Source: RYN-111 sp046723735
GTDB taxonomy: Bacteria > Actinomycetota > Actinomycetes > Mycobacteriales > SCTD01
Direction of reading: 5' to 3'
DNA: 64,000 nt
Assembly: GCA_046723735.1 (NCBI GenBank)
Contig: JBKOVB010000113.1
Coordinates: forward strand, 11,918 to 75,917
The position numbers and the translations under genes are program-made. Shown in pieces: positions 49,797-58,907 of this stretch (its first letter is position 1; each line of letters starts with the position of its first letter). The notes below the pieces were generated by a model, which searched no databases, had not been told where the DNA came from, and worked only from the letters and a program-made list of their open reading frames with translations.

Positions 49797-50290
49797 TCAG
49801 GGCGCGCCGAGCACGGGCGGGCGCGGGTGACCGGCCGCCTCGGCGAAAGCCAGGTAGGTCTCCAGGACCAGCGTGGCGTCCACGACGAGCTCGACCCTGC
49901 CGTCGGCGGCGAGGTTGAGGTTCGCCCCGTGCACCACGAACCACACCAGCGTCGGCTCGGCGTTGGTCTCGGGCACCGTCAGCGTGTGCAGCGACCCGGC
50001 CGGCTCGAACAGGTACGACCCGGCGCGGTTCACCTCGTGGGGGTACTGGCGTAGAACCAGCTGCCCTGCTCCGTGAACGCGTACACCGGTCCCGTGTGGC
50101 GATGCGTCTGCACGACCGTGCCCGGCGCGAAGCGGTTGCGGATGATCCAGATGCCCTCATCCAGGTCGACCTGCAGCACCTTGAGCTCGATGCCGTCCCC
50201 GAGGCCGACCCAGGGCAGGTCGTCGTCGGTGCGCAGCTGGGCAGGAGGTTGGACGAGTGCGGTCATGCCCGAAGTGTCGCCTTCCGACAT
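49797..50290 (-). pseudogene. Cupin (2,4'-dihydroxyacetophenone dioxygenase-like) broken by a frameshift
   Basis: The N-terminal part contains WIIRNRFAPGTVVQTHRHTGPVYAFTEQGSWFY, with the metal-binding His pair of a cupin, then runs into a stop after YASTPTR. A second frame starting in the same region continues with EVNRAGSYLFEPAGSLHTLTVPE, the expected next blade. One extra base near 50045-50051 (e.g. GCCAG read as GCCCAG) would restore a single protein of about 160 residues. It is therefore a recent pseudogene or a sequencing error. The start may be ATG 50266 or 50290. Confidence 0.75.
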
Positions 50291-50299
50291 ACCGCTGCG

Positions 50300-51757
50300 C
50301 TACCGGTCGGTGAAGACCTTCTTGTGCGGGTCCCACGGGCTCATGCCCTGGCCGCGCTCGATGATCCGCACCGACTCGCCGGTGACCTGGATGTACGCGT
50401 AGCCCGCGTTGTCGCGCTCGTTGCTCTCGAGCACGTGGTTCTTGATGTCGACGACCGACCGCACGACGTACAGCCCGTCTCCGTCGCCGGCGAACTCGAC
50501 GTACTGACCAGGGCGTTGCCAGCGGTAGACGTCGCCCCACCCGACGCTCAGGCCGAACGTGGAGACGCCGACCGAGCGCGCGGTGGTCGCGCCCTCGACG
50601 TACTGGCCCTCCTCCTGGCTGAAGGTGAACCAGTCGGCGAACAGCTGGTCCGCCGGGCTGAAGCCCGCCTTCGTGCCGCGGCCGGCGGGGGTGAGCCGGT
50701 GGCCCGGGCCGACCCGCCAGATCGTGTAGTCGAGGATGTCCTGGTAGTGGTAGTGCGCGTGCGTCTTGTGGAACAGGAAGCCGCCCGCCGGACGTGACGT
50801 GATGGACCCGTCGCTCCAGTGCAGGTACTGCGTGACCGGTCCCTCCTCCAGCAGCCCGAGCTCGTGCTCGTAGGGCACGTACCCGAGGTCCATCGGCCCG
50901 GTGCCCGCGTTGCGCGGCCCGGTCGTGAACCGCAGGCACCGCTTCGCGCCCTCCTCCGCCGCCTCGTCGGCCGCGCACGACAGCGGGTGGTAGCCCAGCA
51001 CGTCCAGCGGCGGGTTGACGGTGTCCGGCGGGTAGAGGCCGTTGAGCGGGTTGGCCGGCGCGACGAACCCGAACTCGTACGGCGGCGTGGCCTGCAGGTT
51101 CGGCAGCAGCAACGTCTTCTTCTTGTACGACGGCAGCGGGCCTTCTTCCTTGGCGCGCAGCCGAAACCGGGCGTAGGCGGCGTCGCGCGGGACGACCCGC
51201 ACCGTGTAGGTGCCCGCCGCAGGCATGGCAACGAACGCCTCGATGTCGAAGCGGTTGCTGTTGGTGGCCGAGCCGACGACGGTGCCCGCCGCGTCCTTCA
51301 CCTCCACTGTGAACGACGACTCGCGCGAGGGGGTGTCGAGCCCCACCCGGAGCCGGTGCGCCTTGCCGGTCAGCTGCACGGTCCAGCTCCAGCACCGGGT
51401 GACCTGGCAGGCCTCGTCGGTGGGCAGCTGCGTCGTGACGACGTGCTGCTCGACGTACCCGCCCATCCAGAAGACCGCGTCGCCGACCCGCAGCCGCCCC
51501 ACCAGCGCCCCGTCAGGGGTCGGGGTCTGCTCGCTCTCCGCCTTCCCCCAGTGCGACAGCGTGTCCGTGACGCTGTCGGCTGCCGTACGCCGGTCGAGCC
51601 GGTGCGTGTCGGCGAGCGCTGCGAAGCGAGGGCTGAGGCCGTGACCGTCCGCGGCGACGAGCGGGCCCGCTGGCAGGCGGGAGCCGCCTGCGGCGAGCGC
51701 GTGGCCGGCGACGAGCAGGGCGAGGGCGGAGCTGCCGAGAAGGAGGCGGGGGCGCAT
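50300..51757 (-). CDS. Secreted lysyl-oxidase-like protein
   Basis: A secreted protein of 485 residues with an N-terminal signal peptide (LLLGSSALALLVAGHALAA), then about 170 residues of beta-rich pre-domain (FTVEVKDAAGTVVGSATNS), then a lysyl-oxidase-type domain. The copper talon is visible in FHKTHAHYHYQDILDYTIW. Bacterial lysyl oxidase homologues are copper amine oxidases thought to act on proteins outside the cell; the lysine-tyrosyl-quinone partner residues cannot be confirmed by eye. It is divergent to the MFS-Lnt gene. Confidence 0.75.
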   Translation of the reverse strand: MRPRLLLGSSALALLVAGHALAAGGSRLPAGPLVAADGHGLSPRFAALADTHRLDRRTAADSVTDTLSHWGKAESEQTPTPDGALVGRLRVGDAVFWMGGYVEQHVVTTQLPTDEACQVTRCWSWTVQLTGKAHRLRVGLDTPSRESSFTVEVKDAAGTVVGSATNSNRFDIEAFVAMPAAGTYTVRVVPRDAAYARFRLRAKEEGPLPSYKKKTLLLPNLQATPPYEFGFVAPANPLNGLYPPDTVNPPLDVLGYHPLSCAADEAAEEGAKRCLRFTTGPRNAGTGPMDLGYVPYEHELGLLEEGPVTQYLHWSDGSITSRPAGGFLFHKTHAHYHYQDILDYTIWRVGPGHRLTPAGRGTKAGFSPADQLFADWFTFSQEEGQYVEGATTARSVGVSTFGLSVGWGDVYRWQRPGQYVEFAGDGDGLYVVRSVVDIKNHVLESNERDNAGYAYIQVTGESVRIIERGQGMSPWDPHKKVFTDR

Positions 51758-51904
51758 GGCGGTCTGGTTCGCGCCGCCACCCGCGGTCCCTGGACAGGTT
51801 GTGTGAAACCTCGGGAACAGGTGTGTTTCCGGATGCTCACAGTGGTCCGGCCGTCGGAGTGCGGGGGACCATACGACCGTGACCGCGCGGTGGGGCCGGC
51901 ACCG

Positions 51905-54664
51905 GTGAGCCTGCACCTCCAGGACGCGGCGGAGCCGACGCCCGCCGTCGTGGCGGCAGGCTCGGACACGGGGTATCGCCTCACCCAGCGCCTGCTGCGC
52001 GGGCCGCTGCGGCCGCTCGTCGGCGGGCAGTGCCTGGGCCAGGCGGCGGACGGACTGGCTCAGATCGCGTTCGCCCAGCTCGTCGTGTTCGACACCGGCA
52101 GGGGCGCGACCCCGCAACGCATCGCCGCGGTGCTCGCGGTCACGCTGCTGCCCTTCAGCCTGATCGGGCCGTTCGCCGGCGTCGTCATCGACCGCTGGCC
52201 CCGCCGCCAGGTGCTTCACGTCGTGTCCCTCGTGCGCGCCCTGATCACGCTCGGAGCCACGGCGACGGTCGTGGTCGGCTCGGAGGTCGGCGCGTTCGTG
52301 GGCGTGCTCCTGCTGCTGTCGAGCTCGCGGTTCGCCTTGGCGGCGAAGGGCGCGGCCCTGCCGTCGACCGTGCCGAAGCAGGACCTCGTGCCGGCCAACG
52401 CGCTGTCCTCGGTGGCAGGCATGACCGCGGGGTTCCTCGGCGCGATCACCGGCGCCGGTGTCGTGGGCTGGACGCCCGCCGCGGGTTTCGTGGCGGCGAG
52501 CCTGCTCTACCTCGCCGCCGCGTCCGTCTTCACCCGACTGCCGGACGTCGGCGGTGGCGGCACCCACCCGACCGTCCGCCAGGTGGTCGCCGACCTTGAG
52601 GACGGCCTGCGCACGATCGCCCGGACACCGGCGGTCCGGGTGCCGTTGACGGCGGTCTGGGTGCACCGGCTGCTGTCCGGCGCCGGCTTCGTGGTGCTCG
52701 TGCTCGCCGCCGATGCCCGCTTCCACCTGCACATCGCGGGCTACGCCCTGGCGCTCCTCGTGACGGGAGCCGCCTCGTTCGCCGGCAGCCTGCTCGCGCC
52801 CGTGAGCGCGCGACGCTGGTCGCCGGTGGCGTTGCTGCCGGTCGCGTTCCTGCCGCCCGCCGTCGCGGCGTACGCCGGCGGGCTCGCACCCAGCCTCGTG
52901 CTGCTGCTCGTCGGCCTGGCCACCACCGCCCTGTTCTTCCAGGTGCTCAAGGTGCTCGTCGACGCGCTGGTCGGTGGCGGCAGCCCGCAGGCCGTCCGCG
53001 GCCGGGTGTTCTCGGTCTACGACGTGCTCTACAACGTCGCGTTCGTCGCTGCCGGGCTGCTGATGATCCCGCTGTGGCAGCCGAACCGGGTCCGCCCGCT
53101 GCTCTGGCTGCTCGCCGCCGGCTTCGCCCTGGGCTGGCTGGGGTTCGCGCGCCTGCTCCAGGTGTGGCCGTTCGCCGCCACCGTCCCGCTGCCCCGGCCG
53201 GCCCGACGCTGGCGACGGCGCGTCGTCGCGGTCGCGTGCGGCGCGCTCCCCGTGCTCGCCTTCCCTGCCGTCGCGTGGTGGTGGCTCGCCTGGGTGGCGC
53301 TGGTCCCGTTGCTCCTCGTGGTGCGGGACGCCCCGACCCCGCGTGAGGGCGCGGTCCGCGGCTGGTGCGGCGGGGCGGGCTTCGTCGCGGCCACCATGGG
53401 CTGGCTGCTGCCCGTGACCGGTCCCGGTCTGGTCCTGATGGGTGCTGCGCTCGGGGTGCTGTGGCTGCCGTGGGGGTGGGCCGCGCAGCAGCTGCTGTCC
53501 GGCGTACCGGACCGGGCCCGGGCGGTCGGCGCCCTGCTGGTGCTGCCTGCCGGCTGGGTGGCGATCGAGGCGGTCCGGTCCTGGCAGAGCCTTGGGGGTC
53601 CGTGGGCGCTGCTGGGTGCGTCGCAATGGAACGCCCCCTCGATGCTGGCGTCCGCGGCACTGGGCGGGGTGTGGCTCACCGGGTTCCTCGTCGTGCTCGT
53701 CAACGTGACCGTGGTGCTCGTGCTCGTCGGCTCCTCGCTACGGGTCCTTGCAGCCGGTACGGCGGTCCTCGCCCTGCTCGTCGGGCCGGCGTGGGCCGGG
53801 CTGCGCCCTGTGCCGCACGCCGGCCGCGACGTCCGGGTGGCGGTCGTGCAGCCGGGCGTGGTGCACGCCGCGGGACCGCGCTTCGACCGGCAGGTCGCTC
53901 TGACCGCCGCCGTGGCCGACCGGCACCCCGACCTGGTCGTCTGGAGCGAGAGCAGCGTCAGCTTCGACCTGCCCAGCAACCCTCGTCAGACGGCGCAGCT
54001 GCTGGCACTGTCCCGCAACATCGGCGCCGACCTGCTCGTCAACGTCGACGCCCGCCGCGGCGGCCGGGGCATCTACAAGTCCACGGTGCTCGTTACCCCG
54101 GACGGGCTCGGGCCGCACTACGACAAGACCCGGCTGGTGCCCTTCGGCGAGTACATCCCGCTGCGCAACGCGCTCTCGTGGCTGACCCTCGTCAGCAGGG
54201 CCGCGAGCGAGAACCGGCACCGCGGGCACGGTCCGGTGGTCATGCACGATCGGTCGGTCGTGCTGGGAGCGCTGATCTGCTTCGAGTCGGCGTTCCCCGA
54301 CATGTCGCGCCGCGAGGTCCAGCTCGGTGCGCAGCTGCTCGTCTTCCAGGCCGCGACGTCGACCTTCCAGGGCTCGTGGGCCCAGCCGCAGCACGCCGCG
54401 CTCGCCGCCGTGCGGGCCGTCGAGACCGGCCGTCCGGTCGTGCACGCCGCCCTCAGCGGCACGACTGCGGCCTTCGACGCCACCGGGCACCGGCTGGCCT
54501 GGCTGGACAGCAGCCGGGTCGGCTCCGTGGTGGTGGACGTGCCCCTTGCGACCGGGCGCACGCCGTACGACGCGGCAGGCGACTGGGTGCTGGTGCTGGC
54601 GGCGACCGTCCTCGGGGGAGCCCTCGTCGTGGCCTCCCTCCGGCCTGCCGAGTTGAGGGACTAG
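51905..54664 (+). CDS. lnt: Fusion of an MFS-type permease with apolipoprotein N-acyltransferase
   Basis: A single frame of 919 residues. Residues ~25-415 are an MFS-type permease of about twelve helices (LVVFDTGRGATPQRIAAVL, GPFAGVVIDRWPRRQVLHV, RVFSVYDVLYNVAFVAAGLLM). Residues ~430-640 are the Lnt membrane domain and ~640-895 the CN-hydrolase domain with the complete triad Glu682 (VVWSESS), Lys741 (YDKTRLVPFGEYIP) and Cys792 (ICFESAFP). Lnt attaches the third acyl chain to lipoproteins. The start GTG 51905 is preferred over ATG 51833. The MFS half may supply lipid or merely anchor the enzyme. Confidence 0.88.
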   Translation: MSLHLQDAAEPTPAVVAAGSDTGYRLTQRLLRGPLRPLVGGQCLGQAADGLAQIAFAQLVVFDTGRGATPQRIAAVLAVTLLPFSLIGPFAGVVIDRWPRRQVLHVVSLVRALITLGATATVVVGSEVGAFVGVLLLLSSSRFALAAKGAALPSTVPKQDLVPANALSSVAGMTAGFLGAITGAGVVGWTPAAGFVAASLLYLAAASVFTRLPDVGGGGTHPTVRQVVADLEDGLRTIARTPAVRVPLTAVWVHRLLSGAGFVVLVLAADARFHLHIAGYALALLVTGAASFAGSLLAPVSARRWSPVALLPVAFLPPAVAAYAGGLAPSLVLLLVGLATTALFFQVLKVLVDALVGGGSPQAVRGRVFSVYDVLYNVAFVAAGLLMIPLWQPNRVRPLLWLLAAGFALGWLGFARLLQVWPFAATVPLPRPARRWRRRVVAVACGALPVLAFPAVAWWWLAWVALVPLLLVVRDAPTPREGAVRGWCGGAGFVAATMGWLLPVTGPGLVLMGAALGVLWLPWGWAAQQLLSGVPDRARAVGALLVLPAGWVAIEAVRSWQSLGGPWALLGASQWNAPSMLASAALGGVWLTGFLVVLVNVTVVLVLVGSSLRVLAAGTAVLALLVGPAWAGLRPVPHAGRDVRVAVVQPGVVHAAGPRFDRQVALTAAVADRHPDLVVWSESSVSFDLPSNPRQTAQLLALSRNIGADLLVNVDARRGGRGIYKSTVLVTPDGLGPHYDKTRLVPFGEYIPLRNALSWLTLVSRAASENRHRGHGPVVMHDRSVVLGALICFESAFPDMSRREVQLGAQLLVFQAATSTFQGSWAQPQHAALAAVRAVETGRPVVHAALSGTTAAFDATGHRLAWLDSSRVGSVVVDVPLATGRTPYDAAGDWVLVLAATVLGGALVVASLRPAELRD

Positions 54665-54939
54665 CAGGCGAGCGCCTGCACCTCACGCTGATCGGGGAGC
54701 GGGCCGACGTCGAGGATGCGCACGCTCGGGTCGGGGCGGCCCAGCACGTGCGGGTCGTGGTCGTAGACGTAGGCGAGGGCGACGGCGCACGCGTGCTCCT
54801 CGTCACGCGCCCGGACGGTCACGACGTTCGCGGCGACCGTGGTGGCGAAGGTGCCCGCCACGACCTCGTAGCGGACGGCGAACACTGGCAGCACCGTGAG
54901 ATCCATGGCGGCATGCTGCCCAGGAGCTACGACAGTCAT
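54661..54939 (-). CDS. Small hypothetical protein
   Basis: A 92-residue soluble protein: LTVLPVFAVRYEVVAGTFATTVAANVVTVRARDEEHACAVALAYVYDHDPHV. It is beta-alpha-beta-like with no signal peptide or known motif. It overlaps the convergent MFS-Lnt stop by 4 bp. An internal ATG (MDLTVLPVF) would shorten it by 11 residues. Confidence 0.5.
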   Translation of the reverse strand: MTVVAPGQHAAMDLTVLPVFAVRYEVVAGTFATTVAANVVTVRARDEEHACAVALAYVYDHDPHVLGRPDPSVRILDVGPLPDQREVQALAC

Positions 54940-54991
54940 GCGGCCAGATGTCCCTCGTCACATGAACATCGGCCGACCAGCGCAACAGCCG

Positions 54992-56182
54992 TCAGGCGGA
55001 GACCTCGGGATGGCGAAGGCGACGTCGGTACTCGCGACGCGCGATCGCCTCGTAGGCGACCAGCAGCACGCTGACGGCGCTGACCGCCCCGAGGGCAGCC
55101 AGCGCCGGGACGTGGAGGGCTCCGGGGATGAGCGCCGCCAGGAGCACAGCGGCCATCGATCGCCTGCGGAACACCCGCCCGGTGGCGCGGAGCAGAAACG
55201 CGACGAGCGCCACCAAGTACACCGAGACCCCCAGGCAGAGCGCGACGGCCGGGACGGCCTCCAGCGGGTTGCCGACGTCGCCGAGCGTCGTCTTGAGCCC
55301 GAAGGCGAACAGCACGATGCCCATCACCATCGGCAGGTGCAGGTAGGTGTAGGACGCGAGGGCCAGGCGTGCCTGGTCGACCCCTCGCGCCTCGACGAAG
55401 CGCCGACGCGCGAAGATCGCGGCCACGTCGAAGTAGAGCCACCACAGGGCCGCGACGACGGTGAACCCGAGGAGGGCGCCCGCGACGACCCCGCTGGTCA
55501 ACGTGAGTCCGGCGCCGACGCCGATCGCGATGATCGACTCCCCGAGAGCGATCAGTACGACGAGCCCGTACCGCTCCGCGAAGTGCTGGGGCGCGACGTG
55601 CCAGCCCTCCAGACCGAGCACCGCCGGTGCCAGGTACTCGACCAGCAGCGCGAGGATCCACAACGCAAGCCGAGCCCCGTCCTCGACGAAGGCCGCGCCC
55701 AGGATCAGCAGAGCGCCGGCCAGGGCGGGCGGCGCCACCCGGCGGATCGCTCTCAGCAGGGCCGGCTCGTGCCACGCGACACCTGCGTACAGCGTCAGGT
55801 GCAGGACCCGGACCAGCAGGTAGGCGATGCCGAACAGCAGCGCGTCCTCGCGGAACGCTCGAGGAACCGCGAGGGCGACGACGAGCATCGCGCCCATCGC
55901 TGCCAGCACGGCGAGTCGCACGCCGCCTTCGTCGACGTCCAGCGTGCTGCCGAGCCACGTGTACCCGCCCCAGGCCCACCACACCGCCGACAGCACGAGC
56001 ACACCGCGCAGCAGGCCGACCCACGTCGGGTCGTGCGTGAGCAGGACGGTGACCTGGGTGAGCGCGAACACGAAGACCAGGTCGAAGAACAGCTCGAGCG
56101 GGGTGACCGCGTGCTCATCGTGCTCGCTCAGAGGCTGATCGCTCACCCGGAAAGACTCGCCCTGCTGCCCCTCCCACGCCAC
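54992..56182 (-). CDS. ltrA: Low-temperature-requirement protein A (LtrA) family
   Basis: A polytopic membrane protein of about 396 residues with roughly ten helices. The family signature TPLELFFDLVFVFALTQVTVLL is near the N-terminus and later helices include GLVVLIALGESIIAIGVGAG. The function of LtrA is not established; it was named from cold-sensitive Listeria. Start GTG at 56182, or at 56146 (VSDQPLSEHDEH), is possible; the shorter fits the family better. Confidence 0.82.
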   Translation of the reverse strand: MAWEGQQGESFRVSDQPLSEHDEHAVTPLELFFDLVFVFALTQVTVLLTHDPTWVGLLRGVLVLSAVWWAWGGYTWLGSTLDVDEGGVRLAVLAAMGAMLVVALAVPRAFREDALLFGIAYLLVRVLHLTLYAGVAWHEPALLRAIRRVAPPALAGALLILGAAFVEDGARLALWILALLVEYLAPAVLGLEGWHVAPQHFAERYGLVVLIALGESIIAIGVGAGLTLTSGVVAGALLGFTVVAALWWLYFDVAAIFARRRFVEARGVDQARLALASYTYLHLPMVMGIVLFAFGLKTTLGDVGNPLEAVPAVALCLGVSVYLVALVAFLLRATGRVFRRRSMAAVLLAALIPGALHVPALAALGAVSAVSVLLVAYEAIARREYRRRLRHPEVSA

Positions 56183-56305
56183 CTTCGCGCGTCACGCGGT
56201 GCTCCACAGGACGCCTTGGCCAGGACGTTCGGCCCTATGCGGCGGATGGCCTACCCAGGCATGGTCGGCGTGAACACCCGGTCTCCGCCGAGGGGAGGTG
56301 CGGTG

Positions 56306-57037
56306 GTGACTGCCTCGGGTACGAGGGCCGTGGTTCGGGTGCCTTCGTCGAAGCTCGGGATGTTGCTGGACACGGCAGCCGCCGTACCCCTCTGGGCTGT
56401 GACACCCCTCCTCCGCCCCTGGCACATGCGGTGGGGGGCCACCAGGAGCGAGGTCGAGGGCGCCATGCCGGGCGACAACGTCGTCGCGAGGGCACAGTTC
56501 AACGCGACCCGAGCGATCACTCTCGACGCACCACCCACCGCCACGTGGCCGTGGATCGCGCAGCTCGGTTATGGCCGCGCCGGCTTCTACACCTACGACC
56601 TCGTCGACAACGCCGGTGAGCCGAGCGCCCAGCGCATCCTCGACGAGTACCAGCAGATCGAGGTAGGCGACTGGATCCCGATGTTCCACGAGAGCCACGG
56701 TCTCGCCATCGCCTACCGAGTCGACTCCTTCGTCCGTGATGAGTGGATGTTGTGGGTGCACAGGCCGCACGAGGGTGAAGCACCGGACAGCACCTGGAGC
56801 TGGACCCTCACACGACTGCCAAGCGGACGAACGCGGCTCGTGACGCGCATGAAGCAGGACTACAGGTGGGAGACGCCACGCCTCGCCGCGTTCAACGTCG
56901 TGCTCATGGAGTTCGGGGACTTCGCCATGGAGCGCCGGATGCTCAAAGGGATCAAGGCGCGCTCTGAGTCAGCGCATGCACTCGACCGCGGTCATGACGA
57001 CGCCTGCGTGAGTGCCCCGAAACGGGAGACCCGATGA
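56306..57037 (+). CDS. SRPBCC-fold protein, tandem paralogue 1
   Basis: A 243-residue protein with a hydrophobic segment (MLLDTAAAVPLWAVTPLL), then a START-like region with FNATRAITLDAPPTATWPWIAQLGYGRAGFYTYDLVDN and a closing helix RRMLKGIKARSES. It shares the scheme A-x-T-x-DAPPxxxWPW-x-QxGxGR with the next gene, so the two are duplicates. A GGGGAGG site lies 7 nt before the GTG. The 4-bp overlap with its neighbour suggests coupled translation. No ligand is known. Confidence 0.75.
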   Translation: MTASGTRAVVRVPSSKLGMLLDTAAAVPLWAVTPLLRPWHMRWGATRSEVEGAMPGDNVVARAQFNATRAITLDAPPTATWPWIAQLGYGRAGFYTYDLVDNAGEPSAQRILDEYQQIEVGDWIPMFHESHGLAIAYRVDSFVRDEWMLWVHRPHEGEAPDSTWSWTLTRLPSGRTRLVTRMKQDYRWETPRLAAFNVVLMEFGDFAMERRMLKGIKARSESAHALDRGHDDACVSAPKRETR

Positions 57038-57711
57038 ACAGGCGGAGACTCGTCAGTACGACGGCCATCATCGCGGCGGCAGGCTACGCCGAGCTGCAAT
57101 GGCTCGGGCGCACCTACGGCGCCACGGCCGACGAGAGACACCGACTACTGCCGGGCGACGACCTGGTCCTCCGGCCGCAGGCAACCATGACCCACGCCAT
57201 CACGATCGACGCGCCACCAGAACGCGTATGGCCGTGGCTCGTCCAGATGGGTTGGGGCCGCGGGCAGTGGTACACCGCACGCTGGGTCGACCAGCTGTTC
57301 TTCCACGACAACGGTCCGAGTGCCGACCGGCTCCACCCCGAGTGGCAAGACCTCGCGGTCGGCGACCGCGTCCTCGACGGCGCGCCCGACAAGAACTGCG
57401 CCTTCCGGGTTGCCGAGCTCGAGTCGAACCGCCACCTCGTGCTGCACTCTCGCGAGCACCTGCCGCCAGAATGGGCAGCCCGCTATGGCGCTTCCATCGA
57501 CTGGAGCTGGCAGTTCGTCCTCGACCCGCTGCCCGAGGGTCACACACGCTTCGTCTTCCGTAGCCGGCTGTGCCTGACCCCGACATGGGTCGAGGCGTTC
57601 TACTTCGCCCTCGTCGTCCCGGCCGACTTCATCATGTCCCGTCAGATGATGCGCGGCGTGAAGCAGCGGGCCGAGGCCACCACACCAGCCGACCTCGCCT
57701 TGATCGCCTAG
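57034..57711 (+). CDS. SRPBCC-fold protein, tandem paralogue 2
   Basis: This 225-residue protein starts MNRRRLVSTTAIIAAAGYAEL, a Tat-like or membrane-anchor N-terminus, and continues with THAITIDAPPERVWPWLVQMGWGRGQWYTARWVDQ and the closing VVPADFIMSRQMMRGVKQRAEA. It is a paralogue of the preceding gene, which it overlaps by ATGA. Its 3' end overlaps the convergent MFS gene by 80 bp. Confidence 0.8.
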   Translation: MNRRRLVSTTAIIAAAGYAELQWLGRTYGATADERHRLLPGDDLVLRPQATMTHAITIDAPPERVWPWLVQMGWGRGQWYTARWVDQLFFHDNGPSADRLHPEWQDLAVGDRVLDGAPDKNCAFRVAELESNRHLVLHSREHLPPEWAARYGASIDWSWQFVLDPLPEGHTRFVFRSRLCLTPTWVEAFYFALVVPADFIMSRQMMRGVKQRAEATTPADLALIA

Positions 57712-58861
57712 CGCGTTCTCGGGTCGCCACGTCCGGGGGTCGTCCGATCCAGCGGGCCGCCACGAGCGCTGCCACTGCCGCGATCGGCCAGAGCAGCGTG
57801 GGCGAGACGCCGTACAAGGTGGTCCCGAGAAGCGGGGCGAGAACCATCCCGCCGATGGAAGCCGACGCGTACAAGCTCTGATAGCGGCCTTCCATGCCAG
57901 CAGGAGCGAGGTCGGCGGCGTGCGCGGTGGCGGTGGGCTTGTAGAGCATCTCGCCGGCCGTGATGACCAGAACCGTGACGAAGGCGCCCACGACCGTCGG
58001 GAACAGGGCGAGCAGCAACCAGCCCACACCGACGAGGGCGTAGCCGGCGCCGATGACACGGGCCGCGGGTCGACCGGCCAGGCGCCGCGCGACGTAGGGC
58101 TCGAGCAGCACGATGCCCAACCCGTTGAGCGAGATCGAGGCGCCGTACATCCAGGCCGGCGCGTGACGGTCGACGAGGAACAGAGGCACGACGGTGTAGA
58201 GCAACCGGTACGTCGTGTCGACGGTCAGGACGCTCAGCACCAGGGTGCGGATCGACCTGTCCGTGCGGAGCACGCCGACCAGCCCGTGCGGCGCCTTCAC
58301 CCGCGCCGACTCTCGGCGCGGCACCGCTCGGAGCACGACGACGAGCAGGACGGCGCTCGTCAGCCCGTCGATGACGAAAACCCAGCCGAAGTGGTGCCTC
58401 GCGAGCAGTCCTCCGATCGGCGGGCCGATGACCGCGCCGGCGTTGAACGCGGCGCGCGACCAGGCGATCGCTTCTCGCCGGAGCTCCGTGGGCATGCCCG
58501 TGGCGATGACGGCGCTCATCAGTGGTCGCCCCATGCCGCCCGCAAGGCCGGTCACCAGCGCAAGCGGGGCCAACGCGATGGAAGGGCAGAACGGGAACGC
58601 GATGCAGGTCAGCAGGGCGATCCCCTTCGTGATCGCGAGCGCGCTCCGCATCCCGATGCGGTCGCCGACCGAGCCGCCGAACAGGTTCCCCGCGATGGCG
58701 CCGCCACCGTACGCCGCCGTGACCAGGCCGGCGGATCCGGTGGTCAGGTGCCGGTCGGTGACCAGCCACAGCGTGAGGTAGAGCCAGGCAAGCGACCCCG
58801 CCGCGCTGACGAGCTGACCGATGAGGAGAGCCTTGAGCCAGCCCGGGGCCGTGCGAAGCAT
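57632..58861 (-). CDS. MFS exporter
   Basis: A 409-residue major-facilitator protein with about twelve helices. Motif A-like GNLFGGSVGDRIGMRSALAITKG and the motif-C-like FNAGAVIGPPIGGLL place it with drug exporters of the MdtH/YfcJ kind. The C-terminal 35 residues are Arg-rich and lie antisense to the end of the SRPBCC gene. It is divergent to the HxlR-peroxiredoxin gene across a 33-bp palindrome, which suggests induction by that redox regulator. Confidence 0.87.
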   Translation of the reverse strand: MLRTAPGWLKALLIGQLVSAAGSLAWLYLTLWLVTDRHLTTGSAGLVTAAYGGGAIAGNLFGGSVGDRIGMRSALAITKGIALLTCIAFPFCPSIALAPLALVTGLAGGMGRPLMSAVIATGMPTELRREAIAWSRAAFNAGAVIGPPIGGLLARHHFGWVFVIDGLTSAVLLVVVLRAVPRRESARVKAPHGLVGVLRTDRSIRTLVLSVLTVDTTYRLLYTVVPLFLVDRHAPAWMYGASISLNGLGIVLLEPYVARRLAGRPAARVIGAGYALVGVGWLLLALFPTVVGAFVTVLVITAGEMLYKPTATAHAADLAPAGMEGRYQSLYASASIGGMVLAPLLGTTLYGVSPTLLWPIAAVAALVAARWIGRPPDVATRERARRSRRGRLVWWPRPAASRRASSDGT

Positions 58862-58867
58862 CCGTCT

Positions 58868-58901
58868 CCCTAGTGAGTTTCCTTTAGGAACTTACTAGGG
58901 T
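58868..58901. promoter_or_regulatory. Divergent promoter with a 33-bp palindrome
   Basis: CCCTAGTGAGTTTCC and GGAACTTACTAGGG form a near-perfect inverted repeat (58868-58900) between the MFS gene and the HxlR-fusion gene. Its right end overlaps the -10 TAGGGT (58896-58901), which ends 6 nt before the GTG of the regulator. It is the likely operator for control of both genes. Confidence 0.7.
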
Positions 58902-58907
58902 GAGGGT

